A stretch of 64,000 nt of DNA from Candidatus Mycobacterium methanotrophicum (GTDB lineage Bacteria; Actinomycetota; Actinomycetes; Mycobacteriales; Mycobacteriaceae): positions 1,612,001 to 1,676,000 of the forward strand of contig NZ_CP097320.1 in assembly GCF_023515995.1 (NCBI RefSeq). The letters run 5' to 3'. Positions 1 to 8,872 of this stretch are shown one piece after another. The notes beneath the pieces were generated by a model that worked only from the letters and a program-made list of their open reading frames with translations, was not told the DNA's origin and searched no databases. A program made the translations under genes and the position numbers. The stretch's first letter is position 1; each line of letters opens with the position of its first letter.

Positions 1-680
1 TCGACCTCGTTGAGGATTTCCAGGCGCTCGGCGGCGGCCTCGTCGCGGCTGTCGAAGATGAACCGGTGCGCGTTGACGATCGCCGCCGGCCCGAAGTAGC
101 TGCCCTCATGCCAGAACACCGGGCAGCTGGTGGTACACGCCGCGCACAGGATGCACTTGGTGGTGTCGTCGTAGCGTGCGCGATCGGTTTGGCTTTGGAT
201 TCGCTCGCGGGTCGGCGGGTTGCCGCCGGCGATCAGGTATGGCTTGACCGCACGGTAGGCGTCGAAGAACGGCTCCATGTCGACGACGAGGTCCTTCTCC
301 ACGGGCAGCCCGCGGATCGGCTCGACGGTGATGGTCAGCGGTTTGCCGGGCTTGCGGGGAAGCAGGTCGCGCATCAGCACCTTGCAGGCCAGCCGGTTGA
401 CACCGTTGACCCGCATCGCGTCGGAGCCGCAGACCCCGTGCGCGCAGGACCGCCGGAAGGTCAGCGTGCCGTCGAGGTAGCTCTTGACGTAGATCAGCAG
501 ATTCAGCAGCCGGTCGGTGGGCAGGCAGGGCACCCGGAAGCTCTGCCAGCCACCGGAACCGGTGTACCGGTCGGGGCTTTCCGGATTGAACCGGGCGATC
601 CGCAGCGTCACCATTACCGCGCCCTCGGGGATCGGCGGCAACGGCGGACCGCCGGCCTGCACGTCGTCGACAACCGTCAT
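1..680 (-). CDS. sdhB: Succinate dehydrogenase iron-sulfur subunit SdhB (partial, C-terminus outside window)
   Basis: Electron-transfer subunit of succinate dehydrogenase (complex II), passing electrons from the SdhA flavin to quinone. 226 codons are visible from the ATG at 680, then the gene runs off the window. The [2Fe-2S] motif with Cys79 and Cys84, plus Cys99, is present. A second cluster motif, CILCAACTTSCP, lies at residues 176-187 and serves the [4Fe-4S]/[3Fe-4S] centres. The start overlaps the sdhA stop by one base (TGATG), so it is translationally coupled as the last gene of sdhCDAB. Identity is clear from the cluster spacing and the operon. Confidence 0.95.
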   Translation of the reverse strand, partial: MTVVDDVQAGGPPLPPIPEGAVMVTLRIARFNPESPDRYTGSGGWQSFRVPCLPTDRLLNLLIYVKSYLDGTLTFRRSCAHGVCGSDAMRVNGVNRLACKVLMRDLLPRKPGKPLTITVEPIRGLPVEKDLVVDMEPFFDAYRAVKPYLIAGGNPPTRERIQSQTDRARYDDTTKCILCAACTTSCPVFWHEGSYFGPAAIVNAHRFIFDSRDEAAAERLEILNEV

Positions 681-2440
681 CAGTACTTGCGCTCCTTGGC
701 TTCATAGCGGGTTTGCACGACGGGTTTGAAATCCAGCCGGATGTCGCTGAGCAGCGCGCTGCCCTGTTTGTAGGCCATGGTGTGGCGCATGTAGTTGACG
801 TCGTCGCGGTTCGGATAGTCCTCGCGGGCATGCCCGCCGCGGGATTCCTTGCGGTTCAACGCACCGGCGACGGTGACCTCGGCCAGCTCAAGCAGGAAAC
901 CCAGCTCGACGGCTTCCAGCAAGTCGCTGTTGAAGCGTTTTCCTTTGTCGTGCACCGAAATCCGGGAGTAACGCGCTTTGAGCACGTGAATGTCGGCGAG
1001 CGCCTGCTTGAGCGTCTCGTCGGTGCGGAACACCGCGGCGTTGTTGTCCATGGTCTGCTGCAACGCCCCGCGGATGTCGGCGACGCGTTCGTTGCCATGC
1101 TCGCTCAAGATGTCGGCCACCCAACCGACCACCATCGCCGCCGGCTCCGGCGGCAACTCGACGAAGTCGTGACCTAGCGCGTAGTTCGCCGCAGCGATGC
1201 CCGCCCGCCGGCCGAACACGTTGATATCCAGCAGCGAGTTGGTGCCCAACCGGTTGGCGCCGTGCACCGACACGCATGCGCACTCACCTGCCGCGTACAG
1301 GCCGGGCACGGTAAATGCGTTGTCTCGCAACACTTCGCCGGTGACAGTGGTGGGGATGCCGCCCATCGCGTAGTGGCAGGTCGGATAGACCGGGACCAGT
1401 TCTTTGACCGGGTCCACGCCAAGGTAGGTGCGGGCGAACTCGGTGATGTCGGGCAGCTTCGACTCCAGCACATCCTCGCCGAGGTGACGGACGTCGATGT
1501 AGACGTAGTCCTTGTGCGGGCCCGCGCCGCGGCCTTCCAGAACTTCGCGCACCATCGAGCGGGCGACAATGTCGCGCGGCGCCAGGTCGACGATGGTCGG
1601 CGCATAACGCTCCATGAACCGCTCGCCTTCGCCGTTGAGCAGCCGACCGCCCTCACCGCGCACCGCTTCGGAGATCAAAATCCCCAGCCCGGCCAGACCC
1701 GTCGGGTGGAACTGGTGAAACTCCATGTCCTCCAACGGAAGTCCCTTGCGGAACACGATCCCGATGCCGTCGCCGGTCAGCGTGTGCGCGTTGGAGGTGG
1801 TCTTGTACATCCGGCCCGACCCGCCGGTCGCGATCACGACGGCCTTGGCGCCGAAGACGTGGATGTCGCCGGTGGCGAGCTCGTAGGCGACCACCCCGCT
1901 GGCCACCGGACCGCTTGCGGTTTGGGTGAGCACCAAATCCAGCGCGTAGAACTCGTTGAAGAACTCGACGTCGTGCTTGACGCAGTTCTGGTACAGCGTC
2001 TGCAGGATCATGTGGCCGGTGCGGTCGGCGGCGTAACAGGCTCGGCGCACCGGGGCCTTGCCGTGATCGCGGGTGTGCCCGCCGAAGCGGCGCTGGTCGA
2101 TGCGGCCTTCGGGGGTGCGGTTGAACGGCATGCCCATTTTTTCCAGGTCCAGCACCGCGTCGATGGCTTCGCGGCACATGATCTCGACCGCGTCCTGGTC
2201 GGCCAGGTAGTCGCCGCCCTTGACGGTGTCGAAGGTGTGCCATTCCCAGTTGTCGTCTTCGACGTTGGCCAATGCCGCGCAGATGCCGCCCTGCGCGGCG
2301 CCGGTGTGGCTGCGGGTCGGGTAGAGCTTGGTCAGCACTGCGGTGCGCGCCCGTGGCCCGGCCTCCACCGCCGCACGCATTCCCGCACCGCCGGCGCCGA
2401 CGATGACCACGTCGTATCGGTGTTGTTGGATCATGCTCAT
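680..2440 (-). CDS. sdhA: Succinate dehydrogenase flavoprotein subunit SdhA
   Basis: Catalytic subunit oxidising succinate to fumarate at the inner face of the membrane. The N-terminal dinucleotide fold (GAGGAG around residues 15-20) is followed by RSHTGAAQGG, where His45 is the expected covalent FAD attachment residue. A conserved HGANRLGTNSLLD segment lies in the FAD domain. The length of 586 aa fits the family. The start at 2440 was chosen because it overlaps the sdhD stop as TGATG; an ATG two codons later (2434) is an alternative. An upstream open extension to 2608 reads through sdhD in another frame and is not protein-like. Confidence 0.96.
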   Translation of the reverse strand: MSMIQQHRYDVVIVGAGGAGMRAAVEAGPRARTAVLTKLYPTRSHTGAAQGGICAALANVEDDNWEWHTFDTVKGGDYLADQDAVEIMCREAIDAVLDLEKMGMPFNRTPEGRIDQRRFGGHTRDHGKAPVRRACYAADRTGHMILQTLYQNCVKHDVEFFNEFYALDLVLTQTASGPVASGVVAYELATGDIHVFGAKAVVIATGGSGRMYKTTSNAHTLTGDGIGIVFRKGLPLEDMEFHQFHPTGLAGLGILISEAVRGEGGRLLNGEGERFMERYAPTIVDLAPRDIVARSMVREVLEGRGAGPHKDYVYIDVRHLGEDVLESKLPDITEFARTYLGVDPVKELVPVYPTCHYAMGGIPTTVTGEVLRDNAFTVPGLYAAGECACVSVHGANRLGTNSLLDINVFGRRAGIAAANYALGHDFVELPPEPAAMVVGWVADILSEHGNERVADIRGALQQTMDNNAAVFRTDETLKQALADIHVLKARYSRISVHDKGKRFNSDLLEAVELGFLLELAEVTVAGALNRKESRGGHAREDYPNRDDVNYMRHTMAYKQGSALLSDIRLDFKPVVQTRYEAKERKY

Positions 2441-2907
2441 CAGGTGATGTTCGGGTCGAAGGTCAGCAGCACGTAGGTGCCCAGCACGAGCGTGAACAGC
2501 ATCGAGAACACCAGCAGGGCATTCAGCCAGAACCGGGTGGAATCCTTGCGGCTGTAGTCGTCGATGATCGTGCGCAGACCGTTGCCGCCGTGCAACTGTG
2601 CCAGCCACAGCAGCAGAAGGTCCCAGGTCTGCCAGAACGGCGAGTGCCAGCGCTGCGCCACATAGTTGAAGTCGATGCGGTAGACGCCGTCGTCGGCCAT
2701 CAGCATCACGAACAGGTGCCCGAGCGCCAGGAACACCAGCACGATGCCGGAAAACCGCATGAACAGCCAGGCGTATTTCTCGAAGTTGGGCATGCCGGCG
2801 CGGCGGCGGGGCGCCCGAGGATTGTCCAGGCCGGCCGGGCGGTCATGGCTGCGCTGGCGCACCGGGGCCACCTCGCCGCGCCCGAGTTGCAGGTCGGGGG
2901 CGCTCAT
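2440..2907 (-). CDS. sdhD: Succinate dehydrogenase membrane anchor SdhD
   Basis: 155-aa membrane anchor of complex II with three predicted transmembrane segments, near residues 45-65, 95-112 and 128-150. The LAQLHGGNGLR segment contains a conserved His. A charged N-terminus precedes the first helix. The ATG at 2907 overlaps the sdhC stop by four bases (ATGA), and the stop overlaps the sdhA start. With SdhC it should bind haem b and form the quinone site. Identity rests on the position between sdhC and sdhA plus the membrane profile. Confidence 0.92.
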   Translation of the reverse strand: MSAPDLQLGRGEVAPVRQRSHDRPAGLDNPRAPRRRAGMPNFEKYAWLFMRFSGIVLVFLALGHLFVMLMADDGVYRIDFNYVAQRWHSPFWQTWDLLLLWLAQLHGGNGLRTIIDDYSRKDSTRFWLNALLVFSMLFTLVLGTYVLLTFDPNIT

Positions 2908-3302
2908 CCGAACCGCCCGATCAGCTGGATGCTGAGCACCACCGTCACCGGAACCATGACCAGCAGCCACACGATGCCGACCGCCCACAGCATCAGCCGT
3001 TGATAGCGGGTGCCCTGCGCCCAGAAGTCGATCAGGATGACGCGGACGCCGTTGAGCGCGTGGTAGAGCACCGCGGCCACCAGCCCGAGGTCCATCAGGC
3101 CCACAATCGGTGTCTTGTAGGTCGAGAGCACTTCGTCGTAGGTTTGCGGGCTAACCCGAACCAGAGCGGTATCCAGCACATGCACGAACAGGAAGAAGAA
3201 GATCGTCGCCCCGGTGATGCGGTGTAGCACCCATGACCACATACCGGGATCGCCGCGGTAGAGGGTTCGTCGTGGGCGTCGTGCAGATGTCGCCGTCGTC
3301 AT
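2904..3302 (-). CDS. sdhC: Succinate dehydrogenase cytochrome b556 subunit SdhC
   Basis: 132-aa first gene of the sdhCDAB operon: a membrane cytochrome b subunit with three transmembrane segments. The family motif HRITGATIFFFLFVHVLD holds the candidate haem-ligand histidines. The ATG at 3302 is preceded by GGAGG (3308-3312 read on the minus strand) at a 5-nt spacing. The TTG at 3314 overlaps that ribosome site and was rejected as a start. Transcription presumably begins in the 3303-3615 region shared with cdd. Confidence 0.93.
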   Translation of the reverse strand: MTTATSARRPRRTLYRGDPGMWSWVLHRITGATIFFFLFVHVLDTALVRVSPQTYDEVLSTYKTPIVGLMDLGLVAAVLYHALNGVRVILIDFWAQGTRYQRLMLWAVGIVWLLVMVPVTVVLSIQLIGRFG

Positions 3303-3615
3303 CAGCGCCTCCAATGATGTAGTGGCGATCCGCTGCGCCCGGCTTCGCCGCGCTTGCGATCGCCACGGTCATCGTGGGACCGTCGGTGGATCTCCCGGGT
3401 GGGACTTCGGCCCGACGACGGTGCGGGCCGTCTAACGGCCCGCTGAGGAGTCGGGCAGTTCAATGCAGTTCAATTTAGCTCCATTCTTGCTGTCAGATGA
3501 CCCGCTTCGTGCCCGCCAACGGTTAGCGTCACCAAGAATCTAGGGTGGCCTTGTGCATTAGCCGACAGACAGCGAGGTGGCCCGATGCATTCCCGACACG
3601 CGTGGTATCGCGACC
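3303..3615. other. Divergent sdhC/cdd intergenic region with two inverted repeats
   Basis: About 310 bp without a gene. It holds a 9-bp perfect inverted repeat, GTGGCGATC at 3322-3330 and GATCGCCAC at 3358-3366, around a GC-rich core. A related core and arm occur near 55490-55516. A second, perfect 9-bp stem lies at 3423-3431/3435-3443 with a 3-base loop; its right side (GGCCCGCTGAGG) recurs after purE near 48810. Promoters for sdhC and cdd must lie here. I see TAGGGT near 3541 as only a weak candidate -10 element for cdd. Confidence 0.6.
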
Positions 3616-4011
3616 ATGACCGACGCAATTGACTGGAATATGCTGCGGGACAAAGCTATCCAAGCAGCGCATGGGGCGTACGCGCCGTACTCACGGTTTC
3701 CGGTGGGCGCGGCGGCGTTGGTCGACGACCAGCGGATAATTATCGGCTGCAATGTGGAAAATGTCTCATATGGCCTGGGTCTCTGTGCCGAGTGCGCCGT
3801 GGTCTGCGCGTTGCATACGAGCGGCGGCGGCAGGCTGGTCGGGTTGGCGTGCGTCGACGGGAACGGCTCGCCGCTGATGCCGTGCGGGCGGTGTCGTCAA
3901 GTGTTGCTGGAACACGGCGGGCCGGACCTGCTCATCGACCACCCCGCTGCGCCACGGCGGCTCGGCGACTTGCTGCCCGAGCCGTTTGGACCGGATGACC
4001 TCGCGCGATGA
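3616..4011 (+). CDS. cdd: Cytidine deaminase Cdd
   Basis: Zinc hydrolase converting cytidine or deoxycytidine to uridine or deoxyuridine in pyrimidine salvage. The 131-aa protein carries the signature CAE (57-59) and PCGRC (89-93): Glu58 is the proton shuttle and Cys57, Cys90 and Cys93 are zinc ligands. An NVENVSYG nucleoside-binding segment is present. The ATG at 3616 was preferred over upstream in-frame starts because the homologous N-terminus begins just before DWNML. It is followed, through a MIRU minigene, by deoA. Confidence 0.95.
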   Translation: MTDAIDWNMLRDKAIQAAHGAYAPYSRFPVGAAALVDDQRIIIGCNVENVSYGLGLCAECAVVCALHTSGGGRLVGLACVDGNGSPLMPCGRCRQVLLEHGGPDLLIDHPAAPRRLGDLLPEPFGPDDLAR

Positions 4012-4060
4012 GCCGCGCCGACGACGATGCAGAGCGCAGCGATGAGGCGCAGTGGCGCGG
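4008..4060 (+). repeat. Single MIRU-type 53-bp unit coupling cdd to deoA
   Basis: This element has the same layout as the 53-bp units at 47850-48273. Its ATG at 4008 overlaps the cdd stop as ATGA. It encodes an 18-residue minigene ([18 protein letters not shown]), and its TGA overlaps the deoA ATG at 4061. The core GACGATGCAGAGCGCAGCG is identical to the purK-purE repeats; the 3' part differs (GCGCAG instead of GAGGAG). It probably preserves translational coupling between the flanking genes, as described for MIRU elements in the senX3-regX3 operon. Confidence 0.88.
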
Positions 4061-5350
4061 ATGAGCTGGGACGCGCCGACGATTATCGCGGCCAAACGCG
4101 ACGGTGGGCGGCTCTCGGATGCCGCGATCGACTGGGTCATCAACGCCTACACCGACGGTCGGGTCGCCGACGAGCAGATGGCGGCGCTGTTGATGGCGGT
4201 TTTTCTGCGCGGAATGGATTACGGCGAGACCGCGCGATGGACGGCGGCGATGGTGGCCTCCGGTGAGCGAATGGATTTCACCGATTTGCGCCGTGACGGC
4301 AATCCGCTGCGGACCGTGGACAAACACTCCACCGGCGGGGTCGGAGACAAGATCACGCTGCCGCTGGTATCGGTGGTCGCGGCGTGCGGCGGCGCGGTAC
4401 CGCAGGCGTCCGGTCGTGGACTAGGCCATACCGGCGGCACCCTGGACAAGCTGGAGTCCATCGCCGGCTTCACTGCGGATCTGACGAGCGAGCAAGTGCG
4501 CCACCAGCTTTGCGAGATCGGCGCGGCTATCTTCGCGGCCGGCCGGCTGGCGCCCGCCGACGCGAAGCTTTACCCGCTGCGAGATATCACCGCCACCGTC
4601 GAATCGCTGCCGCTGATCGCGAGCTCGGTGATGAGCAAGAAAATCGCCGAGGGAGCGGGCGCGCTGGTGCTTGACGTCAAGGTCGGCTCCGGCGCATTGC
4701 TCAAATCGGAATCGCAGTGCCGCGAGCTGGCCCAAACCATGGTGGCGCTGGGCGCAGCGCACGGGGTGACGGCGTGCGCGGTGTTGACCGATATGAACAG
4801 TCCGCTGGGCGCGGCCGCCGGCAACGCGCTGGAAGTCGCCGAAGCGCTGGAAGTGCTGGCCGGTGGCGGACCGCCCGACGTGGTGGAGCTGACCCTGCGG
4901 CTGGCCGGGGAGATGCTCGAGATCGGCGGTATCGACGGCCGGGATCCAGCGCAGACATTGCGCGACGGCACCGCGATGGACCGATTTCGCGCGCTGATCG
5001 CCGCGCAGGGCGGCGATTTGTCCGTACCGTTGCCCGTTGGTAAGTACTCCGAAACCGTGACCGCCGGCCGGGGCGGCACAATGGGCGATATCGACGCGAT
5101 GGCAGTGGGGCGAACGGTATGGCGGCTCGGAGCGGGCAGATCCTGTCCGGGCGAGACCGTCCAGGCCGGCGCAGGGATTCGGATCGACCGGCGTCCCGGG
5201 GAGCCAGTGGCCGCCGGTGAGCCGCTGTTCACGCTGTATACCGACACTCCGGAACGCTTCGAGTCGGCGATGGCCGAACTGGCCGCGGGCTGGAGCCTTG
5301 TCGATGCACCCCCGGTCCGGCGGCCGCTGATCATCGATCGGATCACCTGA
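4061..5350 (+). CDS. deoA: Thymidine/pyrimidine-nucleoside phosphorylase DeoA
   Basis: Phosphorolysis of thymidine or deoxyuridine to base plus deoxyribose-1-phosphate. The 429-aa protein has the family phosphate-binding signature [10 protein letters not shown] at residues 88-97, then [13 protein letters not shown] and SVMSKK, all typical of the NP-II family. The ATG at 4061 overlaps the MIRU minigene stop; the GTG at 4052 lies inside the repeat and was not chosen. The stop overlaps the add ATG by one base. With cdd and add it forms a nucleoside salvage operon. Confidence 0.95.
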   Translation: MSWDAPTIIAAKRDGGRLSDAAIDWVINAYTDGRVADEQMAALLMAVFLRGMDYGETARWTAAMVASGERMDFTDLRRDGNPLRTVDKHSTGGVGDKITLPLVSVVAACGGAVPQASGRGLGHTGGTLDKLESIAGFTADLTSEQVRHQLCEIGAAIFAAGRLAPADAKLYPLRDITATVESLPLIASSVMSKKIAEGAGALVLDVKVGSGALLKSESQCRELAQTMVALGAAHGVTACAVLTDMNSPLGAAAGNALEVAEALEVLAGGGPPDVVELTLRLAGEMLEIGGIDGRDPAQTLRDGTAMDRFRALIAAQGGDLSVPLPVGKYSETVTAGRGGTMGDIDAMAVGRTVWRLGAGRSCPGETVQAGAGIRIDRRPGEPVAAGEPLFTLYTDTPERFESAMAELAAGWSLVDAPPVRRPLIIDRIT

Positions 5351-6438
5351 TGACGACGCCGCTCACCTTGGAGACCATCAAGCAGGCGCCCAAGGCGTTG
5401 TTGCACGATCACCTCGACGGCGGGCTGCGCCCGGCCACCGTGATCGACATCGCCGACCAAACCGGCTACGACGGCCTGCCGGCGACCGAAGTCGACGAAC
5501 TGACGCGGTGGTTTCACACCTCGTCGCACAGCGGCTCGCTGGAGCGCTACCTCGAGCCGTTCTCGCACACCGTCGGGGTGATGCAAACGCCCGAGTCGCT
5601 GCACCGGGTGGCCTACGAGTGCGTGGAAGACCTGTCCGCCGACTCGGTGGTTTATGCCGAGGTGCGGTTCGCTCCGGAACTGCACATCAACCGCGGGCTG
5701 TCCTTCGACGAAGTCACCGATGCCGTACTGGCCGGTTTCGCCGATGGGGAGAAGGCTGCCGCTGCAGCGGGGCGAACTATTGCGGTGCGCTGCCTGGTCA
5801 CCGCGATGCGCCACGCCGCACTGTCCCGCGAAATCGCTGAACTTGCAATCCGATTCCGCGATAAGGGCGTGGTCGGCTTCGACATCGCCGGTGCGGAGGC
5901 CGGCTATCCGCCCACCCGGCACCTGGATGCTTTCGAATACATGCGAAACCACAACGCCCGCTTCACGATTCACGCTGGCGAGGCTTTCGGGCTGCCATCC
6001 ATCCACGAGGCGATCGCGTTCTGCGGCGCCGACCGGCTCGGGCACGGCGTGCGGATCACCGACGACATCGACGTCGCCGAGGACGGCACGGTGCGGCTGG
6101 GACGATTGGCATCGATACTGCGGGACAAGCGGATTCCGTTGGAGCTGTGCCCCAGCTCCAACGTGCAGACCGGCGCGGTCAACAGCATCGCCGAGCATCC
6201 GTTCGACCTGCTCGCCCGGGCGCGGTTCCGGGTCACCGTCAACACCGACAACCGGCTGATGAGCGACACGACGATGAGCCATGAAATGCTCGTTCTCGTC
6301 GACGCGTTCGGCTATGGGTGGACCGACCTGCAGCGGTTCACGATCAATGCGATGAAGTCGGCGTTCGTTCCGTTCGACGAACGGTTGGCGATCATCGACG
6401 AAGTCATCAAACCGCGCTTTGCGGTACTGATCGGGTAG
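5350..6438 (+). CDS. add: Adenosine deaminase Add
   Basis: 362-aa zinc metalloenzyme deaminating adenosine or deoxyadenosine to inosine or deoxyinosine. Catalytic motifs are all present: HDH (19-21), HAGE (208-211), His232 in the LGHG motif, and the NTDN motif with Asp300. The gene starts on the last base of the deoA stop, so it is co-translated as the third gene of cdd-deoA-add. Its stop codon lies inside a short stem-loop shared with the convergent satS gene. Confidence 0.95.
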   Translation: MTTPLTLETIKQAPKALLHDHLDGGLRPATVIDIADQTGYDGLPATEVDELTRWFHTSSHSGSLERYLEPFSHTVGVMQTPESLHRVAYECVEDLSADSVVYAEVRFAPELHINRGLSFDEVTDAVLAGFADGEKAAAAAGRTIAVRCLVTAMRHAALSREIAELAIRFRDKGVVGFDIAGAEAGYPPTRHLDAFEYMRNHNARFTIHAGEAFGLPSIHEAIAFCGADRLGHGVRITDDIDVAEDGTVRLGRLASILRDKRIPLELCPSSNVQTGAVNSIAEHPFDLLARARFRVTVNTDNRLMSDTTMSHEMLVLVDAFGYGWTDLQRFTINAMKSAFVPFDERLAIIDEVIKPRFAVLIG

Positions 6439-6454
6439 CGGCTCGCCGCGCTAC
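6435..6454. terminator. Stem-loop between convergent add and satS, possible bidirectional terminator
   Basis: GTAGCG at 6435-6440 pairs perfectly with CGCTAC at 6449-6454, and the loop can pair further. Both stop codons, TAG of add at 6436-6438 and the satS stop at 6451-6453, lie in the stem. There is no T-tract, which is usual for mycobacterial terminators. The function is inferred from position. Confidence 0.45.
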
Positions 6455-7719
6455 TCGGGCCTTAGCCGCGACTCCACGAAGCGCTCCAACTCCTCCCACG
6501 CCTCGACCGCCTCGGCATAGGGAGGCGCGGGCTTGCTCACCGAATCGGGTTCGAGGACATAGGCCACCAGCTGGCCCAACGGGCGTTCCGTCGCGAGCGC
6601 CTTGTCGGCGGTGTTGTCCTCGGCGTAGTCCCCGACATCGCGTAGCAGCTCGACAGCCAGATCAAGCTGCTCCCGGTCCACCGAATCCGGCCCGGCGGCC
6701 AAATCGTCGACGAGCCCGGTCAGGACGTAGCCGTTGTCGTGGGTCACGTCGATGCGCAGCGAGCCGTCAGTTGCCGCCGTGCGGACATCGTCGTAGGTGC
6801 TCAGGTCGGCCAAATCGTGGTCGCGCTCGTCGGCGAGATATCGGGCCAGGGCCCGCTGCGAGGCGAACACGCTGATTCGGCCGTTGCGGCCCAAGAAGAT
6901 CGGGCGGTCGTCGAAATAACACCGCAGCGTGTAGTAGGTGCGCCCGCCGATCATGACCCGAATCGGGTCGATGCCGACCTTCGCCCAGAAGTCCTCGTCG
7001 CCGCCGAGCACAGCGTCGCTGGCGGGGGCACTCGCGGGGTCGACATCCCCGGCGGCGCCGTCGTCGGTGGGCTCGCCCTGCTGCTCGTCGGTGTGCTGCT
7101 TCTCGAGCGGCTCCTGCTCGAGCGGCTCGGCCAGTTCGGCTGCGGCGGCCTCCGACACGGCGCTGTCCACGTCAGGAGCGCTGATGATTTCGTCCACCGC
7201 GGCCAGCACGTCGTCCCAGCCGCGCCCAATGACCTCGGCGATCGCATGCCAGCGTTTGAGACCGGCCTTGCCGGTGAAGTGGCCGATCCCGCCGGCCAGC
7301 GTGCCCAAGGTCGGGTTGCCGTTGAAAAACTTCATCACCGCCGGCAGCTCGCACACCGACCCGATGGACGAGACGATCGCCAGCGCGTTCGCCAGCGCCG
7401 TCACCGACTCCTCGGTCGGTTTCTCTGCGACCAGCTCTTCAACCGCGATCAGGTCGAATTGCTTGTCCTCGGCGGGCTCGAGCTTGTGGGCGTTGGCCTC
7501 GGACAGCCGTTGCCACTGCGGGTGGTCGACCAGATCGTTGTCGGTGTTGGTGCGCACAAATGCCACCAGGTCAGCGGCCGTCTCAAAGCCGTAGAGGTCC
7601 TCATCCTTACCGAGAAACGCCTCCCACTCGTCACCCGCGTCGCGCCAGCGGGGCGCCCACACCGTGTAGCGGTCGCCGCCGGTCAGGCTCAAGCGGATCG
7701 GCACGAGGTCAGCAGCCAT
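6451..7719 (-). CDS. satS: SatS, SecA2-pathway export chaperone
   Basis: 422-aa cytoplasmic protein matching the Rv3311/SatS family. That protein is known as a chaperone for SecA2-dependent export, and SapM is one of its clients. The N-terminus MAADLVPIRLSL and the repeated acidic and hydrophobic segments fit; residues near 190-250 form a low-complexity acidic Glu/Gln/Asp linker. There is no signal peptide. It lies 72 bp downstream of sapM on the same strand, consistent with a chaperone-client operon. The start was taken at 7719; an in-frame start three codons upstream is less likely. Confidence 0.88.
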   Translation of the reverse strand: MAADLVPIRLSLTGGDRYTVWAPRWRDAGDEWEAFLGKDEDLYGFETAADLVAFVRTNTDNDLVDHPQWQRLSEANAHKLEPAEDKQFDLIAVEELVAEKPTEESVTALANALAIVSSIGSVCELPAVMKFFNGNPTLGTLAGGIGHFTGKAGLKRWHAIAEVIGRGWDDVLAAVDEIISAPDVDSAVSEAAAAELAEPLEQEPLEKQHTDEQQGEPTDDGAAGDVDPASAPASDAVLGGDEDFWAKVGIDPIRVMIGGRTYYTLRCYFDDRPIFLGRNGRISVFASQRALARYLADERDHDLADLSTYDDVRTAATDGSLRIDVTHDNGYVLTGLVDDLAAGPDSVDREQLDLAVELLRDVGDYAEDNTADKALATERPLGQLVAYVLEPDSVSKPAPPYAEAVEAWEELERFVESRLRPE

Positions 7720-7791
7720 GCGGCACACAATAGCGACGGGCCGCGCGGCCGACCGACCCCAGGCCGCGGTTTGCCGCCTGGCGCCATGCCG

Positions 7792-8694
7792 TCAGCCGGC
7801 CCAAATATCGGTGATGGCCGGCGCTGCGGCCGCATACCCGAGCTTGGGCAACCCGTACATCTGCTCGAGCGTGGACAACACGTTGTAGTGGCTGATCGTC
7901 TCGGTGTAGGCGCCAGGCCTGACGTTTGCTCCGTAGATCACCGTGGGAATTTGATTCCGCGAGGTGTTGTCGTCCTCGTCCCAGGTCAAAATCAGCAAGC
8001 TGTTGTTGGTTTTCGCCCATTCCGCGTACTGCGACAAGTTCTGATACAGCCACGCGTCGCCTGCAGCGATCGAGCCGTCGTGCATGTCATTGTCGAGATT
8101 GGGGATGACAAATGCGACCGTCGGCAGGCTGGCGTAATTTGCTGGCGGCGGAAACGCGGAAAAGGGCAGCGAGTAGTTGGCTGGGATATTGCTGAAGCTG
8201 ACCCAGGGCACATGCTTGCGCGCGTATTTCCCCGCACTGCACGCCGTCGAGCCCACCGCGGGCAGGCTCTCCGCATAGCCCGCGAAGGTGTAACCGGCGG
8301 CAAGCAACTCCGAACCGAGGTTGGGCGTGTTGCCCGCGTTGACCGGGCAGACGTTGGCGCTGACCAGCGTGTTGCCGGCGAACAGGGCGTAGTAGTTGGG
8401 TTCGCTGGGGTGCAGCTCGGCGAAGGACTGCGCCATCATCGCGCCGCCGGCGGCCAGCTGGTTGATGTAGGGCGCCGCCTTGTTTTCGATGATGTTGGTT
8501 TGCGAGCGATTTTCTTCCACCACGACGACGACGTGCGCGGGGGTCGGAACCGCCGCCGCTTTGAACTCGACCGGACCGGTTTGGTGGACGTGACGAGTCG
8601 ACGGCCACGACATCAGCGCCGTGGACACCGCCAGCACGCTCAATAGGCTGACCGCTCGATATCGCTTGCCGTTTCGCCATGGTCGGCGCCGCAT
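7792..8694 (-). CDS. sapM: SapM-type secreted acid phosphatase
   Basis: 300-aa secreted phosphatase of the phosphoesterase family; in M. tuberculosis SapM dephosphorylates PI3P and blocks phagosome maturation. A basic N-terminus (MRRRPWRNGKR) and hydrophobic stretch to about residue 30 form the export signal. The metal-site motif VVVVVEENRS, the AELHPSEPNYYALFAGNT block, PNLDNDMHDGS and LTWDEDD are conserved. The start at 8694 gives the signal peptide directly; the longer upstream reading is not conserved-looking. It lies immediately before satS. Confidence 0.92.
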   Translation of the reverse strand: MRRRPWRNGKRYRAVSLLSVLAVSTALMSWPSTRHVHQTGPVEFKAAAVPTPAHVVVVVEENRSQTNIIENKAAPYINQLAAGGAMMAQSFAELHPSEPNYYALFAGNTLVSANVCPVNAGNTPNLGSELLAAGYTFAGYAESLPAVGSTACSAGKYARKHVPWVSFSNIPANYSLPFSAFPPPANYASLPTVAFVIPNLDNDMHDGSIAAGDAWLYQNLSQYAEWAKTNNSLLILTWDEDDNTSRNQIPTVIYGANVRPGAYTETISHYNVLSTLEQMYGLPKLGYAAAAPAITDIWAG

Positions 8695-8872
8695 GGCCGG
8701 AGTATATGGTCCCTGCTCGCAGGGATTGGCCCACGTAACGCGTGTCGAGCGGGGAAGCGCGACAAACAAAGACAACCAAATTTGCGAATTGTGTCGTGGC
8801 CGACCGCTGAACAGGAGATGATGTCGCCATTCGCCGAGCCGGGGAGGATCGAACAGGATCTGGGAGGTCGCG

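Noticed and set aside
4570..6282. 570-aa open frame antisense to deoA/add
   Set aside because: Long antisense frames are common in GC-rich DNA; deoA and add have complete catalytic motifs on the plus strand.
6739..8646. 635-aa plus-strand open frame across satS and sapM
   Set aside because: It spans two well-identified minus-strand genes and their gap, and its composition is antisense-like.
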